This document shows, piece after piece, positions 7,771-16,790 of a DNA stretch of 64,000 bases (position 1 is the stretch's first letter; the number at the start of each line of letters is the position of its first letter). The stretch comes from Demequina capsici (lineage in GTDB: Bacteria; Actinomycetota; Actinomycetes; Actinomycetales; Demequinaceae). The translations under genes were made by a program, and so were the position numbers. The notes under the pieces are model-generated. The model made no database searches. It saw nothing but the letters and a program-made list of their open reading frames with translations, and was not told the DNA's origin. The stretch covers positions 2,046,001-2,110,000 of the forward strand of contig NZ_CP134880.1 in assembly GCF_032102965.1 (NCBI RefSeq), in the 5' to 3' direction.

Positions 7771-9213
7771 ATGACGCTCGTCGCCGGAGTCGACTCCTCG
7801 ACCCAGAGCTGCAAGGTGGTCGTCCGCGACCTCGAGACCGGCGACGTGGTGCGCACGGGCCGCGCTTCCCACCCCGACGGCACCTCGGTGAGCCCCGAGG
7901 CCTGGTGGGAGGCGCTGATCCTCGCGATCGCCGACGCGGGCGGGCTCGCCGACGTCGCGGCGATCTCGATCGGCGGGCAGCAGCACGGCATGGTCACGCT
8001 CGACGAGTCCGGCTCCGTGGTCCGCGACGCGCTCCTGTGGAACGACACCCGGTCCGCAGGCGCCGCCGCAGACCTCATCGCAGAGTTCGGCGCCGACTCG
8101 CTCGCCGCGCGCACGGGGCTGGTCCCCGTCGCTTCCTTCACGTCCACCAAGCTGCGCTGGCTGCGAGACGCTGAGCCCGACAACGCGGCCAGGGTCGCCG
8201 CCGTTGCGCTCCCCCACGACTGGCTGACCTGGCGTCTGCGCGGGTACGGCCCCGTCGGCGCGTCGCCGCTCGGTCCCGTCCTGGACGAGCTCACCACGGA
8301 CCGTTCCGACGCGTCAGGCACCGGCTACTGGAGCGCGACCACCGGCGAGTACGACCGTGACCTGCTGATCGCCTCGCTCGGGCACGACGCGGTCCTGCCG
8401 CGGGTGCTCGGCCCCGGCGAGGCCGCGGGCACCGGCGTCGTCGACACCGCCGCCGATGACGGCTCGCTCCTGACCGGCCTGATCGTCGGCCCCGGCGCAG
8501 GCGACAACGCGGCCGCAGGGCTGGGCCTGGGCGCCGTGGCAGGCGACGTCGTCGTGTCGCTGGGCACCTCAGGCACCGTGTTCGCGGTGACGGACACCAC
8601 CAGCGAGGACGCCACGGGCATCGTCGCCGGGTTCGCCTCGGCGTCCGGCGAGTACCTGCCGCTGGTATGCACCCTGAACGCCGCTCGCGTGCTCGACGCG
8701 TTCGCTCGGGTGCTCGGCGTGGACCACGACGAGCTGGGCGAGCTGGCGCTCGCGGCCTCCCCTGGCGCAGGCGGCGCCGTGCTGGTGCCCTACTTCGAAG
8801 GCGAGCGCACCCCCAACCTCCCCGACGCGACGGCGACCCTGTTCGGGTTGACGCTCCTGTCCACGACCCGCGAGAACCTCGCCCGCGCCGCCGTGGAGGG
8901 CATGCTGTGCGCACTGGCCGACGGCGTCGAGGCGATCCTCGCGCAAGGCGTCGAGGCCAAGCGGCTGCTCCTGGTCGGCGGTGCGGCGCAGAATCCCGCC
9001 GTGCAGGCCATCGCCGCGCAGGTGTTCTCGGTGCCCGTGCAGATCCCGACGCCGGGCGAGTACGTGGCCGCGGGCGCGGCGGTCCAGGCAGCATGGGCGC
9101 TCACTGGAGCCCGACCGGAGTGGGCCGTCGACGTGGTCGCGAGCCCCGCGGTCGACCACCAGCCGTTCATCCTGGAGCGGTACCGCGAGGTCGCAGGCAC
9201 CTACCAGGCATGA
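7771..9213 (+). CDS. xylB: Xylulokinase
   Basis: 480 residues, FGGY carbohydrate kinase. The N-terminal phosphate loop is [10 protein letters not shown]; substrate-domain motifs include GGQQHGMV and LLWNDTRS; the catalytic Asp is in [11 protein letters not shown], and [11 protein letters not shown] is the second phosphate motif. It phosphorylates D-xylulose to D-xylulose 5-phosphate for the pentose phosphate pathway. It follows xylA by 130 nt across a strong hairpin. The ATG at 7771 has an AAAGGA Shine-Dalgarno. Other FGGY substrates are conceivable, but the neighbourhood settles the assignment. Confidence 0.95.
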   Translation: MTLVAGVDSSTQSCKVVVRDLETGDVVRTGRASHPDGTSVSPEAWWEALILAIADAGGLADVAAISIGGQQHGMVTLDESGSVVRDALLWNDTRSAGAAADLIAEFGADSLAARTGLVPVASFTSTKLRWLRDAEPDNAARVAAVALPHDWLTWRLRGYGPVGASPLGPVLDELTTDRSDASGTGYWSATTGEYDRDLLIASLGHDAVLPRVLGPGEAAGTGVVDTAADDGSLLTGLIVGPGAGDNAAAGLGLGAVAGDVVVSLGTSGTVFAVTDTTSEDATGIVAGFASASGEYLPLVCTLNAARVLDAFARVLGVDHDELGELALAASPGAGGAVLVPYFEGERTPNLPDATATLFGLTLLSTTRENLARAAVEGMLCALADGVEAILAQGVEAKRLLLVGGAAQNPAVQAIAAQVFSVPVQIPTPGEYVAAGAAVQAAWALTGARPEWAVDVVASPAVDHQPFILERYREVAGTYQA

Positions 9214-9234
9214 CGCCTTCCCCCTAGAGAACCC

Positions 9235-9252
9235 CTACGGCAGATGCCGTAG
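9235..9252 (+). terminator. Short hairpin after xylB
   Basis: Arms CTACGGC (9235-9241) and GCCGTAG (9246-9252) form a 7-bp stem with loop AGAT, 21 nt after the stop. It is probably a weak terminator. Confidence 0.4.
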
Positions 9253-9334
9253 TTCGATCGCCCCTCACGGACGATGCGCGCGGGCATGCGGTCACGGGAA
9301 CCTTGAGGCGTCGCCTCACCGCAAGGAGCCCGCC

Positions 9335-9694
9335 ATGACCCACGCCCCGCTCAAAGAGATCATCGTCACCGTCCCCGCCATGCCCCCGGGGCGGCTCCCG
9401 CGTGACGAGACGCTGCTCGCGCCGCAGTTCACGCTGTCGGGCGGCCATGCCCGCGACTCGAGGCGCGGTCGGAGCCACGCCGACGGGGAGAAGGCTCTCG
9501 GCGCCGAGACCGCCGTCACCCTGCGCACGGTGGGCCTCATGGTGTGCCTGACGATCGCAGCGCTCCTGGTCGGCCTCCTGGTCGGCGCGATCCAGGTCGC
9601 CTTCCTCGTCGGGCGCGCAGGACGTGCGCCGTTGCGCCGCTATCGTCAGTGGAGGTCATCGCGATTCCGCACGGTCTCGCCTCCTCAACCGTGA
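9335..9694 (+). CDS. Small single-pass membrane protein of unknown function
   Basis: 119 residues. The first ~60 are hydrophilic; one hydrophobic helix at about 64-95 (TVGLMVCLTIAALLVGLLVG) is followed by a basic tail rich in Arg and Pro. A good Shine-Dalgarno AAGGAG at 9323-9328 precedes the ATG at 9335. The gene ends 13 nt before the M20 peptidase start, so the two are probably cotranscribed. No family recognised. It is accepted as real because of the ribosome-binding site, the clear membrane helix and the lack of any competing frame. Confidence 0.55.
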   Translation: MTHAPLKEIIVTVPAMPPGRLPRDETLLAPQFTLSGGHARDSRRGRSHADGEKALGAETAVTLRTVGLMVCLTIAALLVGLLVGAIQVAFLVGRAGRAPLRRYRQWRSSRFRTVSPPQP

Positions 9695-9707
9695 AAGGCC
9701 GCTCGAC

Positions 9708-11051
9708 ATGTCCGCAGACGACGTCCGCTCCCAGGTCCAGGCGCTGATGCCTGGCGTGATCGCCGACCTCGAGGAGCTGATCGCGATCCCGTCGATCTCG
9801 TTCCCCGGCTACGACCAGGAACCCGTGCTCGCGATGGCGGAGCGGACGCTCGAGAAGTTCCGCGACGCCGGGTTCGCGGACGCCCGCTTCATGGACGTGC
9901 CGTCGGGGTATCCCCCCATCTACGGCGAGATCGCCGGGCCGGAGGGTGCGCCGGTCGTGGTGCTGTACGCGCATTACGACGTGCAGCCGGCGATCGAGTC
10001 CCAGGGGTGGACGTCGGACCCCTGGACGCCCACCCGCAAGGCCGACGGCCGCATCTACGGCCGCGGCGCATCCGATGACAAGAGCGGCCTGGTCACGCAT
10101 CTGGGCATGATGCGCGCCTTCGACGGCAGGCCGCCCGTGACGCTGCGCCTGATCCTTGAGGGAATGGAGGAGACGGAGAGCAACCTCGAGGCGTTCGTGG
10201 AGGCCCACCCCGAGCTGTTCCGCTGCGACCTGTTCGTCATCTGCGACATGGGCAACATCCGTGTGGGCGATCCGGTGATGACCACCGCGCTCCGCGGCGA
10301 CGTCTCGTGCATCGTCAAGGTCAGCACGCTCGAGCACCCGCTCCATTCGGGCGTGTTCGGCGGCGCCGCGCCCGACGCGACGATGGCGCTTGCACGCCTC
10401 CTGACCACCCTTCAGGACGACGCGGGGGACGTCGCTGTCGAGGGCGTCACCGCCGGGCCGTGGGAAGGCGCCGATCTCAGCGAGGACGACTTCCGAGCCA
10501 TGGCGGACATGCTCCCCGGCGTGGGCCTCGTCGGCACCGGCACCGTCGCCGACCGCCTGTGGGCCAAGCCGTCCATCAACGCGATCGGGCTCGACACGAC
10601 GTCGATCGCCGACTCGTCGAACGTGATCCACCCGACCGCGAGCGCGAAGATCTCGATGCGGATCGTCCCTGGCAGCGACCCTAAGAAGGAGCTGGCTGCT
10701 CTCGTGGCCCATCTGGAGAGCCACGCGCCGTGGGGTGCACGGGTGGAGGTCACGCCGATGAAGGCGGCCCCGCCGTACCGCGTGCGGACCGACGGTCCCG
10801 GCTACGCAGCGGCACGCGAGGCGATGGCGGAGGCATTCGGGAGGCCGTGCGACGAGGCGGGCTCCGGCGGGTCGATCCCCCTGCTCCAGACCCTCGAGGA
10901 TGCCGCGCCCGGTGCGGAGTTCGTGCTGTGGGGGCCCGAGGACACCGCGCAGGCACGGATCCACGCGTCCGACGAGAGCGTGGACCCTGAGGAGATCGAG
11001 CGCATGATCGTGGCGCAGGTGTTGCTGCTCACGAGGCTCGCGCAGGGCTGA
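9708..11051 (+). CDS. M20-family dipeptidase (CNDP/DapE-like metallopeptidase)
   Basis: 447 residues. Metal-binding motifs appear in order: AHYDVQP (His and Asp), GRGASDDKSG (bridging Asp), EGMEETES (general-base and ligand Glu), FVICDMG (Asp) and a C-terminal His. The central segment with LEHPLHSGVFGG is the lid/dimerisation domain. Members hydrolyse dipeptides, N-acyl amino acids or related amides in the cytosol. The start is at 9708, 13 nt after the small membrane protein. The substrate is open; family members annotated as dipeptidase/carnosinase are the closest by motif. Confidence 0.9.
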   Translation: MSADDVRSQVQALMPGVIADLEELIAIPSISFPGYDQEPVLAMAERTLEKFRDAGFADARFMDVPSGYPPIYGEIAGPEGAPVVVLYAHYDVQPAIESQGWTSDPWTPTRKADGRIYGRGASDDKSGLVTHLGMMRAFDGRPPVTLRLILEGMEETESNLEAFVEAHPELFRCDLFVICDMGNIRVGDPVMTTALRGDVSCIVKVSTLEHPLHSGVFGGAAPDATMALARLLTTLQDDAGDVAVEGVTAGPWEGADLSEDDFRAMADMLPGVGLVGTGTVADRLWAKPSINAIGLDTTSIADSSNVIHPTASAKISMRIVPGSDPKKELAALVAHLESHAPWGARVEVTPMKAAPPYRVRTDGPGYAAAREAMAEAFGRPCDEAGSGGSIPLLQTLEDAAPGAEFVLWGPEDTAQARIHASDESVDPEEIERMIVAQVLLLTRLAQG

Positions 11052-11106
11052 CCGGGCGCTCCGGGCTCGGGTCCGCCCCGCTCGGTCGCGGTCACCACGC
11101 GCCAAT

Positions 11107-11136
11107 TTGGTTGTGATTACAACCGCTTGCTAGGGT
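11107..11136 (+). promoter_or_regulatory. Promoter with 16-bp palindromic operator upstream of DUF3105 gene
   Basis: TTGGTT (11107-11112), an 18-bp spacer and TAGGGT (11131-11136) form a plausible promoter. A perfect dyad GGTTGT-GATT-ACAACC (11109-11124) fills the -35 and spacer. The TTGTnnnnACAA core resembles GntR-type operators, but no matching regulator is in the window. Confidence 0.5.
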
Positions 11137-11199
11137 GCCGTCACAGATGAACGCTCCCACCCGGAGGAGCGGGCGCGACGCACCCCGGAGGCCCCGTCC

Positions 11200-11859
11200 A
11201 TGGCGAAGAAGAACGACACGCGCGACGACCGCAAGGCGGCCATCGCCAACGCGAAGGCCGAGCAGGACAGACGCGAGCGCAAGCGGCGCCTGCTCACCTG
11301 GGGCGTCGTCGGCGTCGTCATCGTGGGCCTCGTCGGCGGGGCGGGCGCCATCATCGTCAACGCCGCGCAGCAGAAGGGAACCATCGAGGCGGCCGCCGCG
11401 TCACCGATCCCCGGCGTCACCGAGAACCTTGACCAGAGCACCGACCACGTCACCGGGCTGCCTGAGCCCACCGCGACCGCCGGCGGGACCCTCCTGCCGC
11501 CCTCCGGCGGGGAGCACGACCCGACATGGCTCAACTGCGGCGTCTACACCGACCCGGTCCCCACCTACAACGCCGTCCACTCGCTCGAGCACGGCGCAGT
11601 GTGGGTCACGTACTCCCCGGATCTCGACCCCTCCGAGATCGCGGACCTCAAGTCCGACGTGGCGCCGTACAGCTACACGATCCTGAGCCCCTTCAACGAC
11701 CTGGCCGCGCCGATCGTGCTCACCGCATGGGGCGAGCAGCTCGAGGTCCAGGACACGAGCGACATCCGCATCCAGGAGTTCCTCGCCAAGTACGTGCTCG
11801 GCAGCCAAGCGCCGGAGCCCGGCGGCGAGTGCACCGGCGGCGTGGGTCAGCCCTCCTGA
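11200..11859 (+). CDS. DUF3105 membrane-anchored protein
   Basis: 219 residues. A basic N-terminus (to about 37) precedes one transmembrane helix (LLTWGVVGVVIVGLVGGAGA) and an extracytoplasmic DUF3105 domain with WLNCGVYTDPVPTYNAVHSL and EHGAVWVTYSPDL. Two Cys (one in WLNCG, one in GGECTGG near the C-terminus) and conserved His could bind metal or form a disulfide. Function is unknown. In actinobacteria DUF3105 genes often neighbour copper genes, and here a copper-type P-ATPase lies convergently next door. Regulated from a promoter containing a palindrome. Confidence 0.85.
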   Translation: MAKKNDTRDDRKAAIANAKAEQDRRERKRRLLTWGVVGVVIVGLVGGAGAIIVNAAQQKGTIEAAAASPIPGVTENLDQSTDHVTGLPEPTATAGGTLLPPSGGEHDPTWLNCGVYTDPVPTYNAVHSLEHGAVWVTYSPDLDPSEIADLKSDVAPYSYTILSPFNDLAAPIVLTAWGEQLEVQDTSDIRIQEFLAKYVLGSQAPEPGGECTGGVGQPS

Positions 11860-11872
11860 GTCGACCTGCTGA

Positions 11873-11910
11873 CGGAGGACGTCGCCGCCGTCAGCGCGCG
11901 ACGTCCTCCG
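11873..11910. terminator. Bidirectional hairpin between DUF3105 gene and copper ATPase gene
   Basis: A perfect 13-bp stem (11873-11885 with 11898-11910) and a 12-nt loop. The stop codon of the minus-strand ATPase lies in the loop, so the hairpin serves both convergent genes. Confidence 0.7.
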
Positions 11911-13972
11911 GAGCAAGGCTCACCCTACGCAGCAGCTGGGCGTTCGCGGCGACGATGATCGTCGACAGGCTCATCGCGACGGCAGCGATCGCGGGAGGCA
12001 TCGTCACTCCGATCGGCGCCAGCACACCCGCCGCCACCGGGATCGCGACGACGTTGTAGCCCGTCGCCCAGGCGAGGTTCTGTCTCATCTTCCGATAGGT
12101 GGCCCGCGACAGCGCGATCGCGCCCAGCACTCCGCGCGGATCCGACGACGCGAGCACCAGCCCCGCAGCCTCCATCGCCACGTCGGTGCCCGCACCGATC
12201 GCGACGCCCACGTCGGCCCGGGCGAGCGCAGGAGCGTCGTTCACGCCGTCGCCCACCATCGCCACGCGGTGACCCTCCGCCTGCAGGTCGCCGACAGCCT
12301 GGTCCTTGTCCTCAGGAAGCACCTCCGCGAAGACCTCGTCGATCCCCAGCTCCCCCGCGACCGACTCCGCCACCGCCCTCGAGTCGCCCGTGATGAGCGC
12401 GACCGACACGCCACCACGATGCAACGCCTCGACTGTGGCGCGGGACTCGTCGCGGATCGGATCGGCCGTCGTGAAGGCACCCACGACAGCCTGGCCGACG
12501 ACGACGTACAGCACCGACGCTCCCGCCTGACGCCACTCTGCCGTCGGAACCGCCACAGCCTGAGGCTCGGACACGCCGAGCTCCTCGAGCAGGGCCGGAC
12601 CTCCGACCGCCACACGGTCGCCGTCCACGGTCGCGGTCACGCCCCTGCCCGGAAGCGTCGACACCTGCGACGCGCGCGGCACCCTCACGTCGGCCTCGTC
12701 GGCAGCGGCCATCACCGCTCGACCCACGGGATGCTCCGACTCCGACTCGGCAGCCGCCGCGACGGCCAGCAGCCGCGCCTCGTCCCAGCCGTCGATCACC
12801 GTCATGCCCGTCACCCGAGGAGCGCCTTGGGTGAGGGTGCCTGTCTTGTCGAACAGCACTGCGTCGATGAGCCTCATGCTCTCGAGCGCGCCGGCATCCT
12901 TGATCAGGATCCCCTGCCGGGCTGCCGTCGACGTGGAGATCGCCACCACCAGCGGGATCGCCAGGCCCAGCGCATGCGGGCACGCCACCACCAGCACCGA
13001 GATGGCGCTCACCAGACCCCCGCCCGGGTCGCCCATGACCAGGTGCACCACGAACGTGAGCAACGCCGTGGCGAGCGCGACATAGAAGAGCCAGGCCGCC
13101 GCACGATCCGCGAGCCGGCGGGTACCCGAACGCGACTCCTGCGCCTGGCTCACCATGCGCTGGATGCCCGCGAGCGCCGTCGCCTCGCCGACGGCCGTGA
13201 CCTCGATGCGTAGCGAACCATCCGTCGCGACGGTCCCCGCGACCACCCGGGCGCCCTCGCCGCGGCGCACCGGCTCGGACTCACCGGTGACCATCGACTC
13301 GTCAACGGCCGCTTCGCCTGACACGATGCGACCGTCCGCCGGCACGCGACCGCCGGGACGCACGATGACCGCATCGCCCTCCGCGAGGTCGCTCACGGGC
13401 ACGCGCTCGGTCAGCTCGCCCACGACGCGGTCGGCATCATCCGGGAGGAGCTGCGCGAGCGCCTGGAGCGCGCCCTGGGCCTGACCGACCGCCTTCATCT
13501 CCTGCCAATGGCCCAGCAGCATCACCACGATCAGCGCCGCCAGCTCCCACCAGAAGTCGAGGTCCGCCACGCCGAACGTGGTCGCGAGCGACGCGCAGAA
13601 GGCCACGGTGATCGCGAGCGAGATGAGCGTCATCATCCCGGGCGAGCGCGCCGTGATCTCATCCCGCCACGCCATCGTCAGGAACGGCCGACCGCCCCAG
13701 ACGAAGATCACCGTGCCGAGGATCGGCGGGATCCACCCGCTGAGCGGAAGGTCGTAGCCGAACCAGCCCTCGACGGTGGTCGAGGACGCGATCACCGGGA
13801 CCGCCAGCATGAGGTTCCACCAGAAGTAGCGCCGGAACATCTCGACGTGGCCGGCGTGATCGGCGTGGCCGGCGTGGTCGGTGTGGCCGCCGTGGTTGGT
13901 GTGACCGGCGTGGCCCTCGTGGTCCGGCATGGCGTGGCCGGCGTGCGCGTGCTGCTCAGCGTCGTGCTGCAT
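11891..13972 (-). CDS. copB: Copper-translocating P-type ATPase, CopB/P1B-3 class (CPH motif)
   Basis: 693 residues. The first 42 residues hold 13 histidines (HxxHxxH-type repeats), a soft metal-binding tail instead of CxxC domains. TGES (229-232) marks the actuator domain, CPH (331-333) the intramembrane metal site, D375 in DKTGTLT the phosphorylated Asp, SEHPVG the nucleotide-domain HP motif, and GDGVNDAPAL the hinge. The CPH motif is typical of CopB-type copper or silver exporters. The ATG at 13972 has a perfect AGGAGG (13978-13983); longer in-frame starts would add a non-homologous Trp/Cys stretch. A MerR-type promoter lies just upstream. Confidence 0.92.
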   Translation of the reverse strand: MQHDAEQHAHAGHAMPDHEGHAGHTNHGGHTDHAGHADHAGHVEMFRRYFWWNLMLAVPVIASSTTVEGWFGYDLPLSGWIPPILGTVIFVWGGRPFLTMAWRDEITARSPGMMTLISLAITVAFCASLATTFGVADLDFWWELAALIVVMLLGHWQEMKAVGQAQGALQALAQLLPDDADRVVGELTERVPVSDLAEGDAVIVRPGGRVPADGRIVSGEAAVDESMVTGESEPVRRGEGARVVAGTVATDGSLRIEVTAVGEATALAGIQRMVSQAQESRSGTRRLADRAAAWLFYVALATALLTFVVHLVMGDPGGGLVSAISVLVVACPHALGLAIPLVVAISTSTAARQGILIKDAGALESMRLIDAVLFDKTGTLTQGAPRVTGMTVIDGWDEARLLAVAAAAESESEHPVGRAVMAAADEADVRVPRASQVSTLPGRGVTATVDGDRVAVGGPALLEELGVSEPQAVAVPTAEWRQAGASVLYVVVGQAVVGAFTTADPIRDESRATVEALHRGGVSVALITGDSRAVAESVAGELGIDEVFAEVLPEDKDQAVGDLQAEGHRVAMVGDGVNDAPALARADVGVAIGAGTDVAMEAAGLVLASSDPRGVLGAIALSRATYRKMRQNLAWATGYNVVAIPVAAGVLAPIGVTMPPAIAAVAMSLSTIIVAANAQLLRRVSLAPEDVAR

Positions 13973-14001
13973 CGGAACCTCCTGGTGGGGACAACACCAC
14001 C

Positions 14002-14033
14002 ACGGTAGAGATTCCATCCCACTGGAAGGTCAA
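14002..14033 (-). promoter_or_regulatory. MerR/CueR-type promoter for the copper ATPase
   Basis: On the minus strand TTGACC (14033-14028), a 20-bp spacer and TACCGT (14007-14002). A dyad TTCCA-n6-TGGAA (14027-14012) lies in the spacer. This over-long spacer with internal dyad is the hallmark of promoters activated by CueR/MerR proteins in response to copper. No CueR gene is in the window. Confidence 0.6.
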
Positions 14034-14116
14034 GGCGTACGCTCGTGGAGACGCGCCGGGACCTGGACCCGGACGCTGCGGAGGACACGGCCGACACACG
14101 ACAGGAGGCGCCCGCC

Positions 14117-14557
14117 ATGGCGCGGATCACCCGCTTCGACCACATCGGCATCACGGTCGCCGATCTGGATCGCGTCGCATCGTTCCTTGTGAGCCTCGGG
14201 CTCGAGGTGGACGGTCGCACCGACGTCGAGGGCGAGTTCATCGACACCGTCACCGGCATCCCCGGCTCGCGCTCGGAGATCCTCATGCTGCGCGTGCCGG
14301 GCGGCGGCACTGCCGTCGAGCTGTCGCGATTCGCCAGTCCGCAGGCGCTGCCGGGAGACCCGACGGCGATGGCGAACGTCCTCGGCATGCGGAGCATCGC
14401 GTTCGAGGTCGACGATCTCCAAGAGATCGTCGCACGCGTCACCGCAGAGGGCTTCACGCTGGACGGCGGCATAGGCCGATACGAGGATCGCTGGCTGATG
14501 GCCTACGTGCGCGGACCTGAGGGGCTCATCGTCGCGCTCGCCGAACGTCTCGCTTGA
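14117..14557 (+). CDS. VOC-superfamily (glyoxalase/bleomycin-resistance) protein
   Basis: 146 residues with two betaalphabetabetabeta units: FDHIGITVADLDRVASFLVS opens the first and SIAFEVDDLQEIVARV the second. Metal-ligand candidates are His10 in FDHIG and a Glu near EFID/VELSR. Members include glyoxalases, methylmalonyl-CoA epimerases and resistance proteins; the substrate is not evident. The start at 14117 follows ACAGGAGGC (14101-14108). It is 2 bp from the convergent deacetylase-like gene. Confidence 0.85.
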   Translation: MARITRFDHIGITVADLDRVASFLVSLGLEVDGRTDVEGEFIDTVTGIPGSRSEILMLRVPGGGTAVELSRFASPQALPGDPTAMANVLGMRSIAFEVDDLQEIVARVTAEGFTLDGGIGRYEDRWLMAYVRGPEGLIVALAERLA

Positions 14558-14559
14558 AC

Positions 14560-15204
14560 CTACCGGCCCGCCAGTTTCCCGAACCCGCGTGGGAGCGTGA
14601 ACGACCACCCGGCGGCGAGCCGCTCGTCGATCACCCGCAGGAGCGCTGCGACCGTGCCGGACCGCTCCCCGCCGCCGTCATGGACCAGCACGATCTCGCC
14701 CGGACGGATGGCCCGGCGCAGCCTCGTCGCGAGCACCTCGGGGTCCTGCTCCACCCAATCCTCGATCGTGTTGACGACCGCAAGCGGCTGCATGCCCAGC
14801 TCGACGGCCACCGCCGCCGTCACACCCCATGAGCCGTTCGGCGCGCGCCAGAACGGCACCGGCACGTCGTCGCCGACCGCCTGGTGGATGGACTGAAGGT
14901 TGTCGAGCATGTCTGCGCGGACCGCGTCGGCGTCCCACCGTCCCATGTCCGCGAACGAGGTGCTGTGGTTGCACAGGAGGTGCCCGTCGGACACGGTCCG
15001 CAGCAGCAGGTCCTCTCCCCCGGGAGCCTGGATCTGCTCGCCGATCACCGCGAACACCGCGCGGATGTCGCGGGCTGCGAGGCCGTCGAGCAGCCGCTCG
15101 GTGTCCGCGCCATGGGGGCCGTCATCCACGGTGAGGGCGCAGACGAGCCCCTCGCCTTCAGCGAAGGCGAGGGGCTCGACGGACAACTGAGGCACCGGCG
15201 TCAC
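14560..15204 (-). CDS. Polysaccharide deacetylase-like (NodB/CE4) protein with altered metal site
   Basis: 214 residues. Motif 1 is TVDDGPHG, motif 3 FWRAPNGSWG and motif 5 IVLVHDGGG, all recognisable CE4 (NodB) motifs. Motif 2 reads NHSTSF where the family has H-[ST]-x-x-H-P: the second zinc-binding His is replaced by Phe and the Pro by Ala. There is no signal peptide, so the protein is probably cytosolic. The missing ligand suggests a changed or lost hydrolase activity. CE4 enzymes otherwise deacetylate chitin, peptidoglycan or xylan; some relatives act as allantoinase (PuuE), but the resemblance here is only to the generic fold. Confidence 0.8.
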   Translation of the reverse strand: MTPVPQLSVEPLAFAEGEGLVCALTVDDGPHGADTERLLDGLAARDIRAVFAVIGEQIQAPGGEDLLLRTVSDGHLLCNHSTSFADMGRWDADAVRADMLDNLQSIHQAVGDDVPVPFWRAPNGSWGVTAAVAVELGMQPLAVVNTIEDWVEQDPEVLATRLRRAIRPGEIVLVHDGGGERSGTVAALLRVIDERLAAGWSFTLPRGFGKLAGR

Positions 15205-15266
15205 TCACTTACCCGCTGGAAGCGGCGAACGCCCGGAACCGGCACTGGTCCACCCGCTTCAGGAGG

Positions 15267-16790
15267 TCAGCCCTCCACTCCCGCACGCTGCAGGATGATC
15301 TCCCGCACGCGACCGGCATCCGCCTGACCCCGCGTGGCCTTCATCACCGCGCCGACGATCGCTCCAGCGGCCTGCACCTTGCCGTCCTGGATCTTCGCGA
15401 GCACGTCGGGCTGGGCGGCGAGCGCCTCGTCCACGGCCTTCTCGAGCGCGGAGTCGTCGGACACGATCTCAAGCCCGCGCGCCTCGACCACCGCTGTCGG
15501 CGAGCCCTCGCCCGCGAGCACGCCCGCGAGCGCCTGACGCGCCAGCTTGTCGTTGATGCGGCCAGAGTCGACGAGTGACTGGAGCTCCGCGACGTCTGCC
15601 GGCGTGACCGCCAGCTCCTCGAGCGAGACACCCTGGTCGTTGGCCACACGGGCGAGCTCGCCCATCCACCACTTTCGGGCGGCCTGCGGCGTCGCGCCGG
15701 CCCCCACCGTGGCGAGCAGCGCGGGGATCGCGTCCGCGGCGACGACGTCGCGCATCTCCAGGTCGGAGAATCCCCACTCGTCCTTGAGACGTGCGCGCTG
15801 CTTGGCGGGGTGCTCGGGGATGGTGCCCCGCAGCTCCTCGACCCACTCGCGCGACGGCTCGACGGGCAGCAGGTCGGGCTCCGGGAAGTACCGGTAGTCC
15901 TCTGCCTCCTCCTTGGAACGGCCCGGCGTGGTCGCGTTCGTGTCCTCGTGCCAGTGACGGGTCTCCTGGACGACAGGCTTGCCGTCGGACAGCAGCGCGG
16001 CCTGGCGTCCGGCCTCGAAGTGGATGGCGCGCTCGATGGCGCGCAGCGAGTTCACGTTCTTCGTCTCGGAGCGCTTGCCGAACGGCACCGCGGACTGGTC
16101 CTCACCGGCCTGAGCCTTGGGGCGCAGCGACAGGTTCACGTCGGCACGCACCGAGCCCTGGTCCATGCGACCGTCGGAGATGCCGAGGGCGCGGACGATG
16201 TCACGGATCGTCGCCACGTAGGCGCGCGCAACCTCCGCGGTCCGGGAGCCCATGCCCTCGATCGGCTTGGTGACGATCTCCACGAGCGGCACGCCGCCGC
16301 GGTTGTAGTCGACCAACGAGTGGTCGGCACCCTGGATGCCGCCGGAGCCACCCACGTGGGTGTTCTTGCCGGCGTCCTCCTCCATGTGCGCACGCTCGAT
16401 GCCGATCTCCACGACCGTGCCGTCGTCCAGGACCACCTCGAGCGAGCCCTCGTAGCAGGTCGGCTCGTCGTACTGCGAGATCTGGTAGTCCTTCGCGAGG
16501 TCCGGGTAGAAGTAGTTCTTCCGGGCGAAGCGGCTGGACTCGCGGATGGAGCAGCCGAGCGCCAGACCCAGACGGATCGCCGACTCGACGGCCTTCTCGT
16601 TCGTCACCGGCATGGAGCCGGGAAGCCCCAGGCAGACCGGGCAGACCTGCGTGTTGGGCTCCGCGCCGAACTCGTTGGCGCAACCGCAGAACATCTTGGT
16701 CTTTGTGTTGAGCTCCACGTGGACCTCGATGCCGAACACCGGGTCGAAGTCCTCCATGGCCTCGTCGTAGCTCAGGTTCTCGACGCTCAC
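15267..16790 (-). CDS. gatB: Asp-tRNA(Asn)/Glu-tRNA(Gln) amidotransferase subunit B
   Basis: 507 residues. The kinase-like cradle domain begins with [18 protein letters not shown] and the Cys cluster CPVCLG; the C-terminal YqeY/GatB tail domain ends with [15 protein letters not shown]. GatB binds the misacylated tRNA and phosphorylates the glutamyl or aspartyl group. GTG at 16790 was chosen because it overlaps the gatA stop by 4 nt (GTGA), the pattern used throughout this operon. Longer in-frame upstream sequence lies inside gatA. Confidence 0.96.
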   Translation of the reverse strand: MSVENLSYDEAMEDFDPVFGIEVHVELNTKTKMFCGCANEFGAEPNTQVCPVCLGLPGSMPVTNEKAVESAIRLGLALGCSIRESSRFARKNYFYPDLAKDYQISQYDEPTCYEGSLEVVLDDGTVVEIGIERAHMEEDAGKNTHVGGSGGIQGADHSLVDYNRGGVPLVEIVTKPIEGMGSRTAEVARAYVATIRDIVRALGISDGRMDQGSVRADVNLSLRPKAQAGEDQSAVPFGKRSETKNVNSLRAIERAIHFEAGRQAALLSDGKPVVQETRHWHEDTNATTPGRSKEEAEDYRYFPEPDLLPVEPSREWVEELRGTIPEHPAKQRARLKDEWGFSDLEMRDVVAADAIPALLATVGAGATPQAARKWWMGELARVANDQGVSLEELAVTPADVAELQSLVDSGRINDKLARQALAGVLAGEGSPTAVVEARGLEIVSDDSALEKAVDEALAAQPDVLAKIQDGKVQAAGAIVGAVMKATRGQADAGRVREIILQRAGVEG

